Shown here piece by piece: positions 7,118 through 17,715 of a DNA stretch of 64,000 nt. The stretch lies in contig NZ_CP021416.1 of the NCBI RefSeq assembly GCF_002162315.1, forward strand, positions 2,616,207-2,680,206, given 5' to 3'. Numbering within the stretch: the stretch's first letter is position 1; each line of letters starts with the position of its first letter. The notes below the pieces were generated by a model. The model was not told the origin of the DNA. It worked only from the letters and a program-made list of their open reading frames with translations, and made no database searches. The stretch comes from Sulfurospirillum diekertiae (lineage in GTDB: Bacteria; Campylobacterota; Campylobacteria; Campylobacterales; Sulfurospirillaceae). The translations under genes and the position numbers were made by a program.

Positions 7118-9813
7118 TATTCCTCCTCTATGGGGATGTTAAACTCAAAAATGACACTGTTTTCCACATTTCTTGCCCAAATGGTTCCACCGTGCGCTTC
7201 TACAATTTTTTTGCAGATAAAAAGCCCTAAACCACTGCCATTAATATCATCGCTAATGCCTTTAATTCTGAAAAACTTCTCAAACACCATTTTAAGGTCT
7301 TCGTCACTAATGTGACTGTCTTCATTTAAAACAAAGATTTTACACCATGCCCCCTCTTTTTGAAACCCTAAGGTAATGGCACTTCCATGTTGCGAGTATT
7401 TAATCGCATTTTCCAAAAGATTGACAACCACACGTTCTATCAAAACGCAATCGGCTTTAAAAATGCCCGATTCTTCTTCAATCTTGATGCTAAAATTGCG
7501 CTCTTTTAAGATATCTTCAAACTCTTTCGCCGCTTGAGAGAAGATGTCTGCGACATCGCACCAATCTTTTTTAAGCACCACTTTATGGCTTTCAAACCGT
7601 GCCGAATCGAGCAAATTATTCATCAGGCGTTCCATCTTTTTTGCACTAAAAATGACTTGAGAGATAATAACGCGTTTTTTCTCATCCAACCATGTCTCAT
7701 CTGTTTTCAGCATCGAGACCATCCCCAAGATGGAAGCAAGCGGTGTTCGTAAATCATGCGAAATCGAACCATACAGCGCATTTTTAAGCTCTTCACGTGC
7801 GAGTGTAATCGCATTTTTACTGTTTTTTTCAGAGAGTGAAATACGCTCAAAAGAGACTGCCATGACACTGGTGACCGAGTCTAAAAACATCTTAAACTCC
7901 GTATTCATCTCATCTTGTTTGATTTTAATCCCAAGAGCCCCATACACAATATCGCGGCTTTGAATGGGAATATAGAGCATGTCCGAGGCCAAAAAGGTAT
8001 CCGTACCTGCTCCAGCTATTTTGCCATTGTCTAAACACCAATCAAGGACGGCTTTCTCGCTCGAAGAGATAAAAATAGCCTCTAATTTTTCAAACATGGC
8101 ATCGTGTTTTTTACTGGAAAGTGGACTTTGAGGATCATAATGCGCATAGAGTTTTGGCATCTCATCCACATGGCGACGCAAGAAAAAGAAGGTCTCTTTG
8201 CCGAGCGATTCGGCAATTAAAGGCATCGCTATTTTAATCACCTGCTTTATCTCAGACACTGCTGTTACCCTGCGACTGAGTTTATACAGTCGTCTTACCC
8301 TTTTTTCTCGCTCGCGTATCACCTCGCCAATGAGTTTTAACTTTTTGGCTTGCGATGAGATCAGATACGCAACGATGAAAAAGATGAAAAAACTCCACAA
8401 ATGTGAGATATCCGTTACGACAAAGGTATAAATAGGAGGAACAAAAAAGTAATTAAAAAGCCCCACACCCACAAACGTAATGAGCATAGATGTTTTCATA
8501 TCACCCCTTGAGGCGACAATCAGCACAGGAATCAAAATGAGCAGTGCAACATTGAGGAGCTCTAAATAATTTCTAAAAACAATACACCCAAACGTGATGA
8601 TACCCAGCAGTCCTAAACCAAAAAGAGAGTGCCACAAAGGCATCTCCTCTTTTTTCTCTTCTTCTTCAATCACATAAGATTCTAAGGTCTGCTCTTTGGT
8701 TTTGTTAATGTACGAAATAATGCAAAACTCATCGCCTGCATTGAGCAGTTCATCGGCAATATCCATTCGCCAAAACTTGCCTATAAAATTCTTTTTGCGT
8801 TTCGCCACAACGATGTGCGTTACAAACCGCGCTCTGGCATGTTTTAAAATCTCTTCGCCGACATCTTGCCCCGAAACCGTATTGACCTCAGCGCCTAACT
8901 CTTCGGCTAAACGGATATTTTTAGCCAGTTTTTCACGGTTATTAGTTGAGAAGTCATCGACATACAGCGCGATCCACTCCGCATTCATCTGCGAAGAGAG
9001 CCGCTTGGCATAGCGAATCAAATTGGCGGAAAATTCACTGCCATCGATGCACACCATCACCTTTTCAACCGCTTCCCAACGCTCCAGCTTATTCTCTTTG
9101 TACAGCTCGTAAACGTCTTTGCTCACGCGTCCTGCGGCTTGTTTGAGGGCAATTTCTCGAAGCGCATTGATGTTGCCAAGCTTGAAAAAGTTCATCAGTG
9201 CTTTTTCAACGCTTTGCAGTTTGTAGATTTTCCCCTCTTTAAGCCGCTCAACCAATTTTTCAGGAGGGATGTCGATGATTTGGATTTTATCGACGCGTTC
9301 CAAAATACTATCGGGAACGGTTTCAGTGACCTTCACACCCGTAATTTGCAATACCAAATCGTTAAGGCTTTCAAGGTGTTGGACATTCATCGTGCTGTAA
9401 ACATCAATGCCATTGTCTAATATCTCTAAAACATCTTGATAACGCTTTTGATGCCTTGAGGTGGGCGCATTACTGTGAGCCAACTCATCAATGAGCACCA
9501 CATCGGGCTTGGCTTCCAAAATGGCATCAATATCAAGTTCATACAGTGTACTTCCACGGTACACGATCTTTTTAGGTGCAATGGAAGGGATGCCTTGGGT
9601 TAAACGCTCTGTTTCAGCACGACCGTGCATCTCCACATAACCGATGCAAACGCGTGTACCGCTTTTGAGTAGCTCTTTGGCATTACGAAGCATGGTGTAG
9701 GTTTTGCCCACACCTGCTAAAGCTCCAAAGAAGAGCGTTAGCTCACCCGTTTCGCGTCTGTTTTTGATCTCTTGAAGAACGGGATCACTCGTTTCTAAGA
9801 CATCTTCATTCAT
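7117..9813 (-). CDS. kdpD: KdpD sensor histidine kinase
   Basis: An 898-residue K+/turgor sensor that phosphorylates KdpE. Domains in order: N-terminal KdpD domain with Walker A GALAGVGKT (30-38) and a Walker B-like VVLIDELAHSN; a universal-stress-like domain (about 245-370); four membrane segments of the DUF4118 type (about 395-500); a GAF-like region; the histidine box SISHDLRTPLAS with H686; and the ATPase region VVNLLENAIKYS and GSGLGLFICKKI. Length and order match canonical KdpD. It sits between kdpC (2 nt apart) and kdpE (TAATG overlap). Because kdpE appears broken, the kinase may lack a working partner in this copy. Confidence 0.95.
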   Translation of the reverse strand: MNEDVLETSDPVLQEIKNRRETGELTLFFGALAGVGKTYTMLRNAKELLKSGTRVCIGYVEMHGRAETERLTQGIPSIAPKKIVYRGSTLYELDIDAILEAKPDVVLIDELAHSNAPTSRHQKRYQDVLEILDNGIDVYSTMNVQHLESLNDLVLQITGVKVTETVPDSILERVDKIQIIDIPPEKLVERLKEGKIYKLQSVEKALMNFFKLGNINALREIALKQAAGRVSKDVYELYKENKLERWEAVEKVMVCIDGSEFSANLIRYAKRLSSQMNAEWIALYVDDFSTNNREKLAKNIRLAEELGAEVNTVSGQDVGEEILKHARARFVTHIVVAKRKKNFIGKFWRMDIADELLNAGDEFCIISYINKTKEQTLESYVIEEEEKKEEMPLWHSLFGLGLLGIITFGCIVFRNYLELLNVALLILIPVLIVASRGDMKTSMLITFVGVGLFNYFFVPPIYTFVVTDISHLWSFFIFFIVAYLISSQAKKLKLIGEVIREREKRVRRLYKLSRRVTAVSEIKQVIKIAMPLIAESLGKETFFFLRRHVDEMPKLYAHYDPQSPLSSKKHDAMFEKLEAIFISSSEKAVLDWCLDNGKIAGAGTDTFLASDMLYIPIQSRDIVYGALGIKIKQDEMNTEFKMFLDSVTSVMAVSFERISLSEKNSKNAITLAREELKNALYGSISHDLRTPLASILGMVSMLKTDETWLDEKKRVIISQVIFSAKKMERLMNNLLDSARFESHKVVLKKDWCDVADIFSQAAKEFEDILKERNFSIKIEEESGIFKADCVLIERVVVNLLENAIKYSQHGSAITLGFQKEGAWCKIFVLNEDSHISDEDLKMVFEKFFRIKGISDDINGSGLGLFICKKIVEAHGGTIWARNVENSVIFEFNIPIEEE

Positions 9814-9814
9814 C

Positions 9815-10393
9815 TTAAGGATTTAAAACTCCAAAGTTTTTATCTAACGCACGATTTAAAAGAAGGACATTGACCCTCTCCTCACCTATAAAACCCAAAA
9901 ATTTTCGCTCAATATGTTGATTGACAAGCTCTAGCATCTGAACGTTATCGACATGGCGCACTTTTGCAAGGGTATTGACCTGATAAAGGGCTGCTAATTT
10001 CGAGATATGCGGGTCAAGCCCACTGCCTGAACTCATCACCAAATCACTGGGAATGTCACCCTCGCCAAATCTTACATGTAAAGCTTCTTTACTAGCATTT
10101 ATTCTATCCAACAAAAGCTTGTTTGTTGGTGCTAAATTACTCCCACTGGATGAGAGTGCATCGTAGCCATCATCCCCCGCAGCAGAGGGTCTAGCGATAA
10201 AATAACCCTCTTTGGAAAAATTTTGCCCGATAAGCTCTGAGCCTATAACAGATCCATTATCTTCCAGTAATAGCCCAGAACTTTGGGTTGGGAAAACCCA
10301 TGCACCTAAGTTTGTCACCACAAGAGGATAGACACCTCCGAGTAAAAATGTCATGACTAAAAGCAATTTAACGGATTGAAGTAGTGTTTTCAT
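9815..10393 (-). CDS. kdpC: Potassium-transporting ATPase subunit KdpC
   Basis: The small single-span subunit (192 residues) that stabilises the KdpFABC pump. The ATG at 10393-10391 gives MKTLLQSVKLLLVMTFLLGG, a membrane anchor, and has an AAGGAAG site. Family marks are GQNFSKEGYFIARPSAAGDDGYD (residues cut short here) and SGSGLDPHIS near the middle, then the C-terminal VNVLLLNRALD. It lies between kdpB (10 nt) and kdpD (1 nt). One TACATGTA palindrome (10073-10080) lies in the coding part as the LHV of KEALHVRF. Confidence 0.93.
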   Translation of the reverse strand: MKTLLQSVKLLLVMTFLLGGVYPLVVTNLGAWVFPTQSSGLLLEDNGSVIGSELIGQNFSKEGYFIARPSAAGDDGYDALSSSGSNLAPTNKLLLDRINASKEALHVRFGEGDIPSDLVMSSGSGLDPHISKLAALYQVNTLAKVRHVDNVQMLELVNQHIERKFLGFIGEERVNVLLLNRALDKNFGVLNP

Positions 10394-10403
10394 AGTCTTC
10401 CTT

Positions 10404-12440
10404 TTACAAAAGATGCAATGTTGCAAGCAACATATCAAGCAGTTTTATCCCCACAAATGGAGCGATAATACCGCCAAGTCCATAGATAACCAAGTTTTTT
10501 CCTAGCACCACATCTGCACCCAAGGCTTTATACCCAACCCCTGAAATCGCCAGAGGAATCAGTGCGATAATGATCAACGCGTTAAAAATAACCGCTGATA
10601 AAATAGCACTCTCGGGCGATGAAAGGTGCATGATGTTGAGCACTTCCATCTGAGGAAACGCCACTACAAAGAGGGCGGGAATGATCGCAAAATACTTCGC
10701 AATGTCATTGGCTAAACTAAAAGTCGTTAGCGCACCTCTGGTCATCAAAAGCTCTTTACCTGTCTCAACCACTTCGATGAGTTTGGTAGGCGAACTGTCC
10801 ATATCCACCATATTGGCAGCCTCTTTAGCTGCTTGGGTTCCGCTGTTCATTGCCAGTCCCACATCGGCTTGGGCAAGGGCAGGCGCGTCGTTGGTACCAT
10901 CCCCCGTCATCGCAACGGTGAAACCCTCTTTTTGGTAGTTACGAATGAGCGCTATTTTGGTATCGGGGGTTGCTTCGGCGACAAAATCATCCACACCTGC
11001 TTCGGCGGCAATCGCAGCAGCCGTGATAGGATTGTCTCCCGTAATCATCACCGTTTTAATGCCCATGCCTCTAAACTCGGCAAATTTCTCTTTGATGGAA
11101 GGTTTGATGATGTCTTTGAGATGAATCACCCCTAAGACTTTACTGCCCTCGCATACGACCAAAGGCGTGCCACCTTTTTTACCGATTTGCATACACATAT
11201 CGTGTGCCTCTTTGGGGAACTTTCCTCCTTTTGCGGTGACAAATTTTTCAATGGCATCCACCGCCCCTTTGCGGTACTCCTTGCCATCAAGGTCAAGTCC
11301 GCTCATTCTCGTATAGGCGCTAAAGGGGATAAACTGGGCACTTTTAAGATTAGCCGGTTCCTTAGCGCCATAATGATTTTGCGCCAAAGTGACCGTACTT
11401 TTCCCCTCAGGTGTGTCATCGGAAAGTGATGTTAACAATGCGGCATACGCCAAAGTATCAATCTCCTTGATGTCAATAGGAAGAAAAACGCTTGCCATAC
11501 GGTTACCAAAGGTGATCGTGCCTGTTTTATCGAGCAATAACACATTGACATCACCCGCAGCCTCTATCGCTTTACCGCTCATTGCCAGCACATTCTTTTT
11601 AAGCAACCTGTCCATTCCCGCAATGCCAATGGCACTTAAAAGCCCCCCGATTGTTGTAGGAATCAAACAGACCAAAAGTGCAATCAAGGAGACAACAGAA
11701 ATATCTGCGTTTACATGTAACGCCATCGGTTTAAGGGTTAACGTCACCACAATAAAGATAGCGGTCAAGCCCATCAACAGAATCGAGAGCGCAATTTCAT
11801 TCGGACTTTTTTGCCTTTTAGCCCCTTCAATGAGGCTAATCATGCGATCCAAAAACGTCTCACCCGGATTTTTCGTGATCTTGATCGTAATCTCATCACT
11901 TAAAACAAGCGTACCTCCCGTAACCGAGTTGCGATCCCCTCCTGATTCACGAATGACGGGAGCTGACTCGCCGGTGATGGCACTCTCATCAATGCTCGCA
12001 ATGCCTTTGATGACCTCACCGTCGCTTGGAATCACTTCACCCGCACTGACAACGACGACATCACCCACCCTAAGGCTCTGCGAGCTCACTTTTGAAAGAC
12101 TACCATCCTCATTTAACTTATTGGCACTGCTACTTTTTTTGCCTGAACGTAACGCACTCGCTTGTGCTTTGCCTCTGCCTTCGGCTAATGCTTCTGCAAA
12201 GTTGGCAAAAAGGACGGTAAAAAAGAGCCATGCAAAGACCCAAAATTCAAATCCAAAAAGAGAGATAACTCCTTGACTACTCTCATAAAGCCATATAAAG
12301 CCCGTAATGAATGTACCCAAATAGACCACAAAAATGATCGGATTTTTGAGCTGCTCTTTGGGAGTTAATTTTGCAATACTCCCTTTGAATGCGTCTTTAA
12401 TAATCGCTTGGTTGTAGCTAGAATTATTTCGTTTTTTCAT
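10404..12440 (-). CDS. kdpB: Potassium-transporting P-type ATPase, subunit KdpB
   Basis: The catalytic subunit of the K+ pump, about 678 residues, with phosphorylation loop [13 protein letters not shown], actuator motif [10 protein letters not shown], hinge [12 protein letters not shown] and [17 protein letters not shown] take ATG 12440-12438 ([10 protein letters not shown]) because AAGGA stands six bases before it; the in-frame ATG two codons earlier has no room for a ribosome site. Hydrophobic spans near residues 30-75, 215-270 and 565-675 fit KdpB topology. It is separated from kdpA by 9 nt. A TACATGTA palindrome at 11712-11719 lies in the coding sequence ([10 protein letters not shown]). 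Confidence 0.95.
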   Translation of the reverse strand: MKKRNNSSYNQAIIKDAFKGSIAKLTPKEQLKNPIIFVVYLGTFITGFIWLYESSQGVISLFGFEFWVFAWLFFTVLFANFAEALAEGRGKAQASALRSGKKSSSANKLNEDGSLSKVSSQSLRVGDVVVVSAGEVIPSDGEVIKGIASIDESAITGESAPVIRESGGDRNSVTGGTLVLSDEITIKITKNPGETFLDRMISLIEGAKRQKSPNEIALSILLMGLTAIFIVVTLTLKPMALHVNADISVVSLIALLVCLIPTTIGGLLSAIGIAGMDRLLKKNVLAMSGKAIEAAGDVNVLLLDKTGTITFGNRMASVFLPIDIKEIDTLAYAALLTSLSDDTPEGKSTVTLAQNHYGAKEPANLKSAQFIPFSAYTRMSGLDLDGKEYRKGAVDAIEKFVTAKGGKFPKEAHDMCMQIGKKGGTPLVVCEGSKVLGVIHLKDIIKPSIKEKFAEFRGMGIKTVMITGDNPITAAAIAAEAGVDDFVAEATPDTKIALIRNYQKEGFTVAMTGDGTNDAPALAQADVGLAMNSGTQAAKEAANMVDMDSSPTKLIEVVETGKELLMTRGALTTFSLANDIAKYFAIIPALFVVAFPQMEVLNIMHLSSPESAILSAVIFNALIIIALIPLAISGVGYKALGADVVLGKNLVIYGLGGIIAPFVGIKLLDMLLATLHLL

Positions 12441-12449
12441 ACTCATTCC

Positions 12450-14147
12450 TTAAAAAGAGATGTGTTCAAGCATCATCAAATGCTCAATCACAGGGCCAAG
12501 TGCCAGTGAAGGGAAAAACGTGAGCGCTCCCGTTAACACAATGGTTGCCACCAAAAGGGTGATGAAAAGCGCACTTTGGGTATTGAGTGTGCCTTTACCA
12601 AAGGGAACGACTTTCTTTCGTGCCAAGCTTCCCGCAATCGCTAACATGGGGATAATCACACCAAAACGTCCCACAAACATACACAAGGCAAGTGCGTAGT
12701 TATAGTAAAGTGTATTGCCACTGAGTCCTGCAAAAGCACTGCCATTGTTTGCACTCGCCGAACTAAAGGCATAAAGAACTTGAGAAAGCCCATGCGGTCC
12801 AGGGTTGGAGATGGAGCTGGTGGCATCGGGGATTAAAAGTGATAAGCCCGTAAAAAGAAGGATGCATAAGCCTGGAAGCAATACAGCTATGACGGTATAA
12901 GTCATCTCTTTGGCTTCAATCTTTTTGCCCATGTACTCAGGTGTACGGCCTATCATCAGTCCTGCGATAAACACACTTAAAATGACATACGCCATCATGC
13001 CGTAAAACCCTGCGCCCACACCGCCGATGACGATCTCACCGAGCATCATCTGCACCATAGTCACCATACCTGCAAGCGGAGTGAGACTATCGTGCATACC
13101 ATTGACCGCACCGCACGATGCTGCCGTTGTAGCTACTGAAAAAAGTGAGGTTGAGGCAATGCCAAAACGCACCTCTTTGCCTTCCATCGCACTCTCCCCT
13201 ACAATGCCTGAAATTTCAGGATTGCCAAATTTTTCAGACACATAATGAGAACCTAACATCAACACAAAAAGGACAACCATCGCGATCAGGATAGAACGTC
13301 CCTCACCGCTTTTTTGGCTCATTTTTCCATAGACAAAAAGCAATGAAATGGGCAAGAAGAGGATGGAAAAAACCTGCACAAAGTTAGAAAGTGGGGTCGG
13401 GTTTTCAAAAGGATGCGCGGAGTTTGCATTGAAGAAACCTCCACCATTCGTTCCTAACATCTTAATCGCCTCTTGTGAAGCCACAGGCCCCATCGGAATG
13501 CTCTGATGTGCCCCTTCTAATGTCACTGCGCTGACATAAGGAGCGAAGTTTTGAATGACACCTTGTGATATCAAAAAGAGCGCATACACCAAAGAGAGCG
13601 GGAGTAAAACATAGAGTGTTACGCGCACCATATCCGCCCAGAAATTGCCGATAGACTCGCTCTCTTTAGAGATAATACCTCGCATAAAAGCTACGGCTAC
13701 CGCAATACCGGTTGAAGCGGAGAGAAAATTTTGCACGCTTAAGACAAACATTTGAGAGAAATAGCTCATCGTACTCTCACCACTGTAATTTTGCCAGTTG
13801 GTATTGGTCACAAAACTCACTGCCGTATTAAAGGCTAACTCGAAGGGCAAAGCGGGTAAGCCTTGTGGATTGAGTGGCAAAAGATGTTGTGACAAAAGCA
13901 CCACCAACACAAGTACGATGCCCGCACCATTAAAGAGCATCAGTGCCAAAGCGTACTTTTTCCAGTTCATCTCAAGCTGAGGATTGATGCCACACAAGCG
14001 ATAAAGACTATTTTCTACCGGTGCAAGAATAAGTGTTAAAACGTTTTTCTCACCCACCAACACTTTGGTAAAAAACCCACTGTATGCTTTCGCCGCTCCT
14101 ATGAGCAAAATTAAAAAGCCTATAAAAAGGGTTATATCTGCAACCAT
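12450..14147 (-). CDS. kdpA: Potassium-transporting ATPase subunit KdpA
   Basis: The K+ channel-like subunit of the pump, 565 residues with about ten membrane spans. Selectivity-filter-like segments are visible, such as LGTNGGGFFNANSAHP, SSASANNGSAFAGLSG and NTNWQNYSGE. ATG 14147-14145 has an AAAGGAAA site. It is the first gene of the operon. I looked for a KdpF-sized reading frame just upstream and found none. A TATACT -10-like element at 14179-14174 (minus) could drive the operon, but no convincing -35 or KdpE site could be assigned. Confidence 0.95.
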   Translation of the reverse strand: MVADITLFIGFLILLIGAAKAYSGFFTKVLVGEKNVLTLILAPVENSLYRLCGINPQLEMNWKKYALALMLFNGAGIVLVLVVLLSQHLLPLNPQGLPALPFELAFNTAVSFVTNTNWQNYSGESTMSYFSQMFVLSVQNFLSASTGIAVAVAFMRGIISKESESIGNFWADMVRVTLYVLLPLSLVYALFLISQGVIQNFAPYVSAVTLEGAHQSIPMGPVASQEAIKMLGTNGGGFFNANSAHPFENPTPLSNFVQVFSILFLPISLLFVYGKMSQKSGEGRSILIAMVVLFVLMLGSHYVSEKFGNPEISGIVGESAMEGKEVRFGIASTSLFSVATTAASCGAVNGMHDSLTPLAGMVTMVQMMLGEIVIGGVGAGFYGMMAYVILSVFIAGLMIGRTPEYMGKKIEAKEMTYTVIAVLLPGLCILLFTGLSLLIPDATSSISNPGPHGLSQVLYAFSSASANNGSAFAGLSGNTLYYNYALALCMFVGRFGVIIPMLAIAGSLARKKVVPFGKGTLNTQSALFITLLVATIVLTGALTFFPSLALGPVIEHLMMLEHISF

Positions 14148-14286
14148 TGTTTTCCTTTTTTGTCATTTAGGAAAGTATAGAGCAGATAAAAGCGGGGAAA
14201 TATCTTGATTTTGGGTTAAAAGATAAGGATTTTGTTAGGATGTAAAAGAAAAAGTGCATGACTTCCTCTTTTACATGTAAAGATTT

Positions 14287-15432
14287 CTAATTACGTCTTT
14301 TATACTCATCATACCCAAACTGGCTCGTCACTTCGTAGCGTCCATCTTTGTGAAGCACGGCTAAATCAGGTAGTTTTACGCCATTAAAGGTGGTGTTTTT
14401 AACAATCGTGTAATGGATCATATCTTCAAAGATGAGCTTATCACCAATCTTCAGTGGCACGTCAAAACTGTAGTCCCCCATGATGTCGCCGGCTAAGCAC
14501 GTCGGCCCTCCAAGGCGGTATACATAAGGTTTTTCACCTACTTCACCTGCACCTCGAATCGCGGCACGATAAGGCATCGCAAGCGTGTCTGGCATATGCG
14601 CTTCTGCGGAGATGTCGAGAATGGCGATGTCCATGCCGTTGTGAACGATGTCAAGCACACTTGCCACCAAAGGGCCTGTTTGCCAGCCCACGGCTTCACC
14701 CGGTTCTAAATAGACTTTGATATTATTGTATTTGGCTCTAAAATCCTTGATAAGGGAGATGAGTTTTTCCACATCATAGCCCTCACGCGTGATGTGATGC
14801 CCTCCTCCAAAATTGACCCATTTCATACGAGGAATCAAATCACCAAATCGTTCCTCAAACCCTTTCAAAACCGCTTCAAGTGCAGATGCATCTTGTTCGC
14901 AAAGGGCGTGAAAATGAAGCCCTTCAATGCCTTCAAGTTTGTCATACTGCATATTTTCTTTGGTGATGCCCAAGCGACTGTAAAGACCACAAGGGTTGTA
15001 AAGATCGACAGGGCTGGAAGAGACTTCAGGGTTAAGACGCAAGCCACAACTTGTTTTGCCAATCGCTTTTACTTTGTATTTTTCCCATTGATTGAACGAG
15101 TTAAAAATAAGATGATCACTTAAAGCAATCACTTCATCGATATCTTCTTCTTTATAGGCAGGTGAATAGGTATGAATCGTACCTTTAAAATACTCCTTCG
15201 CAAATTTAGCTTCGTGAAGTCCACTGCAAGTACAGCCACTCAAATAGCGATCGACCAAAGGAGCAAGTGCTTTAAATGCAAAGCCTTTAAGAGCGAGTAA
15301 AACGGTAGCACCTGAACGTTTGGCAACCTCTTCTAAAAGAGTCAAGTTTTGCTCTAATAACTGCTCTTCACACACATACACCGGTGTTTTAATCTCATGT
15401 AAAATAGTTTCGATACGACTTATTTTTAACAT
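14287..15432 (-). CDS. nspC: Carboxynorspermidine decarboxylase
   Basis: A PLP enzyme (381 residues) of the alanine-racemase-fold decarboxylase family. It removes CO2 from carboxynorspermidine or carboxyspermidine, the last step of the non-canonical polyamine route used by Campylobacterota and Vibrio. Marks: the PLP lysine in TVLLALKGFAF near residue 49; WVNFGGGHHIT for phosphate binding; the YLEPGEAVGW segment; and the C-terminal catalytic block GPTCLAGDIMGDY. Length is normal. The partner dehydrogenase is not adjacent but lies at 19.1-20.3 kb, past a chemoreceptor and two other genes. It is divergent from the chemoreceptor gene. Confidence 0.93.
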   Translation of the reverse strand: MLKISRIETILHEIKTPVYVCEEQLLEQNLTLLEEVAKRSGATVLLALKGFAFKALAPLVDRYLSGCTCSGLHEAKFAKEYFKGTIHTYSPAYKEEDIDEVIALSDHLIFNSFNQWEKYKVKAIGKTSCGLRLNPEVSSSPVDLYNPCGLYSRLGITKENMQYDKLEGIEGLHFHALCEQDASALEAVLKGFEERFGDLIPRMKWVNFGGGHHITREGYDVEKLISLIKDFRAKYNNIKVYLEPGEAVGWQTGPLVASVLDIVHNGMDIAILDISAEAHMPDTLAMPYRAAIRGAGEVGEKPYVYRLGGPTCLAGDIMGDYSFDVPLKIGDKLIFEDMIHYTIVKNTTFNGVKLPDLAVLHKDGRYEVTSQFGYDEYKRRN

Positions 15433-15528
15433 ACATTTCTCCCAAAATTACACATGAAATGTAACATTTTTTGCCTTAATGGAAAAAACACCTAGAAATA
15501 TCATCATTTTGTATCATAATACCGATAC

Positions 15529-15534
15529 TATAAT
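15529..15534 (+). promoter_or_regulatory. Candidate -10 element of the chemoreceptor gene
   Basis: TATAAT stands 26 nt before the chemoreceptor start codon. A CCGATA just upstream recalls the sigma-28 -10 motif, but no TAAA is found 15 nt before it, so a housekeeping promoter is preferred. Confidence 0.4.
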
Positions 15535-15560
15535 AGTGATATTCCACCCAAGGATAAGAT

Positions 15561-17690
15561 ATGCATAATCTAAGCATTAAAATAAAAGCGCTCTTGTTAT
15601 TTACACTAACGATTTTTTTTGTTGCTGGAGCTTCTTTGCTCGTTATGGCCTATAAATCAAATGAACTTAGAAAAGCACAAACAAAAGATACTGAAGAGCT
15701 TATTTTAGATCTCAGCAAAAATGAGCTGAAAGCGTATACACGTATGGCTGAAAATGCCATTAGCACCTTTTACGAAGCTTCTTCTTCCGAAGCAAACATC
15801 GCACAAAATATTAAATCAGACGCTATGAGTTTGAAAAAAACCTTGGATGATGTTTATCAAAACAATAAAGATAAACTCTCCAGTGCAGAGCTTAGAACCA
15901 TGCTTTTAAGCCTCATCAATGGGTATCGCTATAACAACGACATTGGCTACTTTTATGCCTATTCAACCGAGGGTATTAATGTGGTACATCCTATCAACAA
16001 AGCGCTTGTCGGTAAAAATCTCATGGATATGAAAGATAAAGAAGGAAACTTCGTCATTAAAGATCTTATTAAAGCTGCCAAAGAGGGAACAGGCGTCACG
16101 CGTTTTATTTGGCCACATCCTGTCACCAAAGTGGATGAGCCAAAGCTCTCTTACAACTTTTACTATGAACCACTTGATTTGGTGATTGGCACAGGCGATT
16201 ATGCGTCCAGTATTAAGGAACGCTACCAAAATGAAGCCATTAAGGTTTTAGAAAAACTCCGCTATGCAGACGATGGTTATTTTTATGCCATCAAAAAAAC
16301 AGATAAAGGGTATGCCTATGCCTTTCATGCAACAAATCCTTCGCAAAAAAACAAAGAGTTTAAACTAGGCATCAAAGACTCTCACGGCAATATGTACCGT
16401 GATGAAATCGTTCAAAATGTAGCCAAGAATATGGAGGAAGGTACGTTTGTACCGTACTATTTTGAACATCCTAAAACCAAACAAGATGCTCCAAAAATTG
16501 CCTATGCCAAGTATTTTAAAGCGTGGGATTGGATTATAGTTTCAGGTCTTTACACAGACTCCATTGAAGCATACACGGCGACACAGGACAAAAAAGTCAA
16601 CTCCAACATCAATGCTATGCTGATTGGAACGATTGTATCAGGTGCTATTGTGGCACTTTTAGCTATTTTTGCCATTTATTTTCTTATTACTGGCCTTATT
16701 GCAACACCTTTGCTCAATCTCCAAGCAACAGCCCATAACCTTGCAGAAGGAGATGGCGATCTTACCAAACAGTTAGACATCAAACACCATGATGAAATTG
16801 GTGGTGCAGCCAAAGAGATCAACAATTTCATTGAAAAAGTGCGTGCAACCATCGCCCTTGCCAAGGATACCAGCAGCGAAAATGCTTCAATCGCACACGA
16901 GCTTTCTGTCACAACCTTGCAAGTCGGTAAACGTGTCGAGGACTCAACCAATATCATCAATCAAACAACGCAGATGTCTACTATCATTAAAAAAGAGATC
17001 AGTGTGTCAGTGGAAGAAGCAAAAGCCTCTAAAGAAGAGGTCATCAAAGCGAACCAAGAACTGAAAACAGCTCGAGGATTTGTCCAACAGTTAGGGGAAC
17101 GTGTTCAAAACAGCGCCCACACGGAGATGGAACTCGCACAAAAAATTCAACAGCTTAGTTCCGACGCCGATCAAGTGAAAAATGTTCTAACGGTCATTAG
17201 TGATATCGCCGATCAAACCAACCTTTTAGCACTCAATGCCGCAATCGAAGCTGCGCGCGCAGGGGAACATGGAAGAGGCTTTGCCGTTGTTGCTGATGAA
17301 GTACGCACTTTGGCAGAACGTACTCAAAAAAGTCTAGTGGAGATCAATGCCACCATTAATATCATTGTTCAAGCCATCATGGATAGCAGTGACCAAATGA
17401 ATAAAAACTCTAAAGAGGTACAAGAGCTCTCTGTGATTGCGGAAGATGTGGGTAAAAAAATCAACATAACCGTTGATATGATGAACCTTGCGACCAACTT
17501 GAACGACAAAACCGTCACCGATTATATTAAAACGGGGGCAAAAATAGAAGAAATCGTCTCTAAAATTGAAGAGATCAACACACTCTCAACCCAAAATACG
17601 AGAAGCGTCGAAGAGATCGCGGGTGCAAGTGAGCATCTTAACTCATTGACTGAAAAACTCAATGCCATTTTGAATAAATTTAGAACTTGA
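15561..17690 (+). CDS. Methyl-accepting chemotaxis protein with tandem Cache domains
   Basis: A transmembrane chemoreceptor of 709 residues. TM1 lies about 8-29. The periplasmic ligand domain (about 35-350) contains two related Cache_2-type units: the first reads [17 protein letters not shown] and ends LVIGTGDYA, the second reads [16 protein letters not shown] and ends [10 protein letters not shown]2 lies about 353-378, then HAMP, and then the signalling coiled coil. Its hairpin tip ([19 protein letters not shown], about 549-567) is followed by [18 protein letters not shown]. It ends in LNKFRT with no CheR/CheB tether pentapeptide. ATG 15561 follows an AAGGAT site. Ligand unknown. Downstream is a convergent terminator. 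Confidence 0.92.
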   Translation: MHNLSIKIKALLLFTLTIFFVAGASLLVMAYKSNELRKAQTKDTEELILDLSKNELKAYTRMAENAISTFYEASSSEANIAQNIKSDAMSLKKTLDDVYQNNKDKLSSAELRTMLLSLINGYRYNNDIGYFYAYSTEGINVVHPINKALVGKNLMDMKDKEGNFVIKDLIKAAKEGTGVTRFIWPHPVTKVDEPKLSYNFYYEPLDLVIGTGDYASSIKERYQNEAIKVLEKLRYADDGYFYAIKKTDKGYAYAFHATNPSQKNKEFKLGIKDSHGNMYRDEIVQNVAKNMEEGTFVPYYFEHPKTKQDAPKIAYAKYFKAWDWIIVSGLYTDSIEAYTATQDKKVNSNINAMLIGTIVSGAIVALLAIFAIYFLITGLIATPLLNLQATAHNLAEGDGDLTKQLDIKHHDEIGGAAKEINNFIEKVRATIALAKDTSSENASIAHELSVTTLQVGKRVEDSTNIINQTTQMSTIIKKEISVSVEEAKASKEEVIKANQELKTARGFVQQLGERVQNSAHTEMELAQKIQQLSSDADQVKNVLTVISDIADQTNLLALNAAIEAARAGEHGRGFAVVADEVRTLAERTQKSLVEINATINIIVQAIMDSSDQMNKNSKEVQELSVIAEDVGKKINITVDMMNLATNLNDKTVTDYIKTGAKIEEIVSKIEEINTLSTQNTRSVEEIAGASEHLNSLTEKLNAILNKFRT

Positions 17691-17691
17691 G

Positions 17692-17715
17692 AAGAGGTCT
17701 CTTTTGAGACTTCTT
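17692..17715. terminator. Bidirectional terminator between the chemoreceptor and SDR genes
   Basis: A 10-bp stem AAGAGGTCTC (17692-17701) with GAGACTTCTT (17706-17715), one G-U pair and a TTTT loop. It sits between convergent genes, immediately after the chemoreceptor stop and touching the SDR stop. Confidence 0.65.

Noticed and set aside
11389-12276. A 295-codon open frame on the plus strand
   Set aside because: It lies wholly antisense to kdpB, whose motifs are complete. The translation has no family features and is an artefact of codon bias.
14148-14286. A kdpF gene upstream of kdpA
   Set aside because: No short hydrophobic frame with a ribosome site is present; only a palindrome and a -10-like box are seen.
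15503-15534. Sigma-28 promoter for the chemoreceptor
   Set aside because: CCGATA is present, but the required upstream TAAA at the right distance is missing; a TATAAT box explains the start better.
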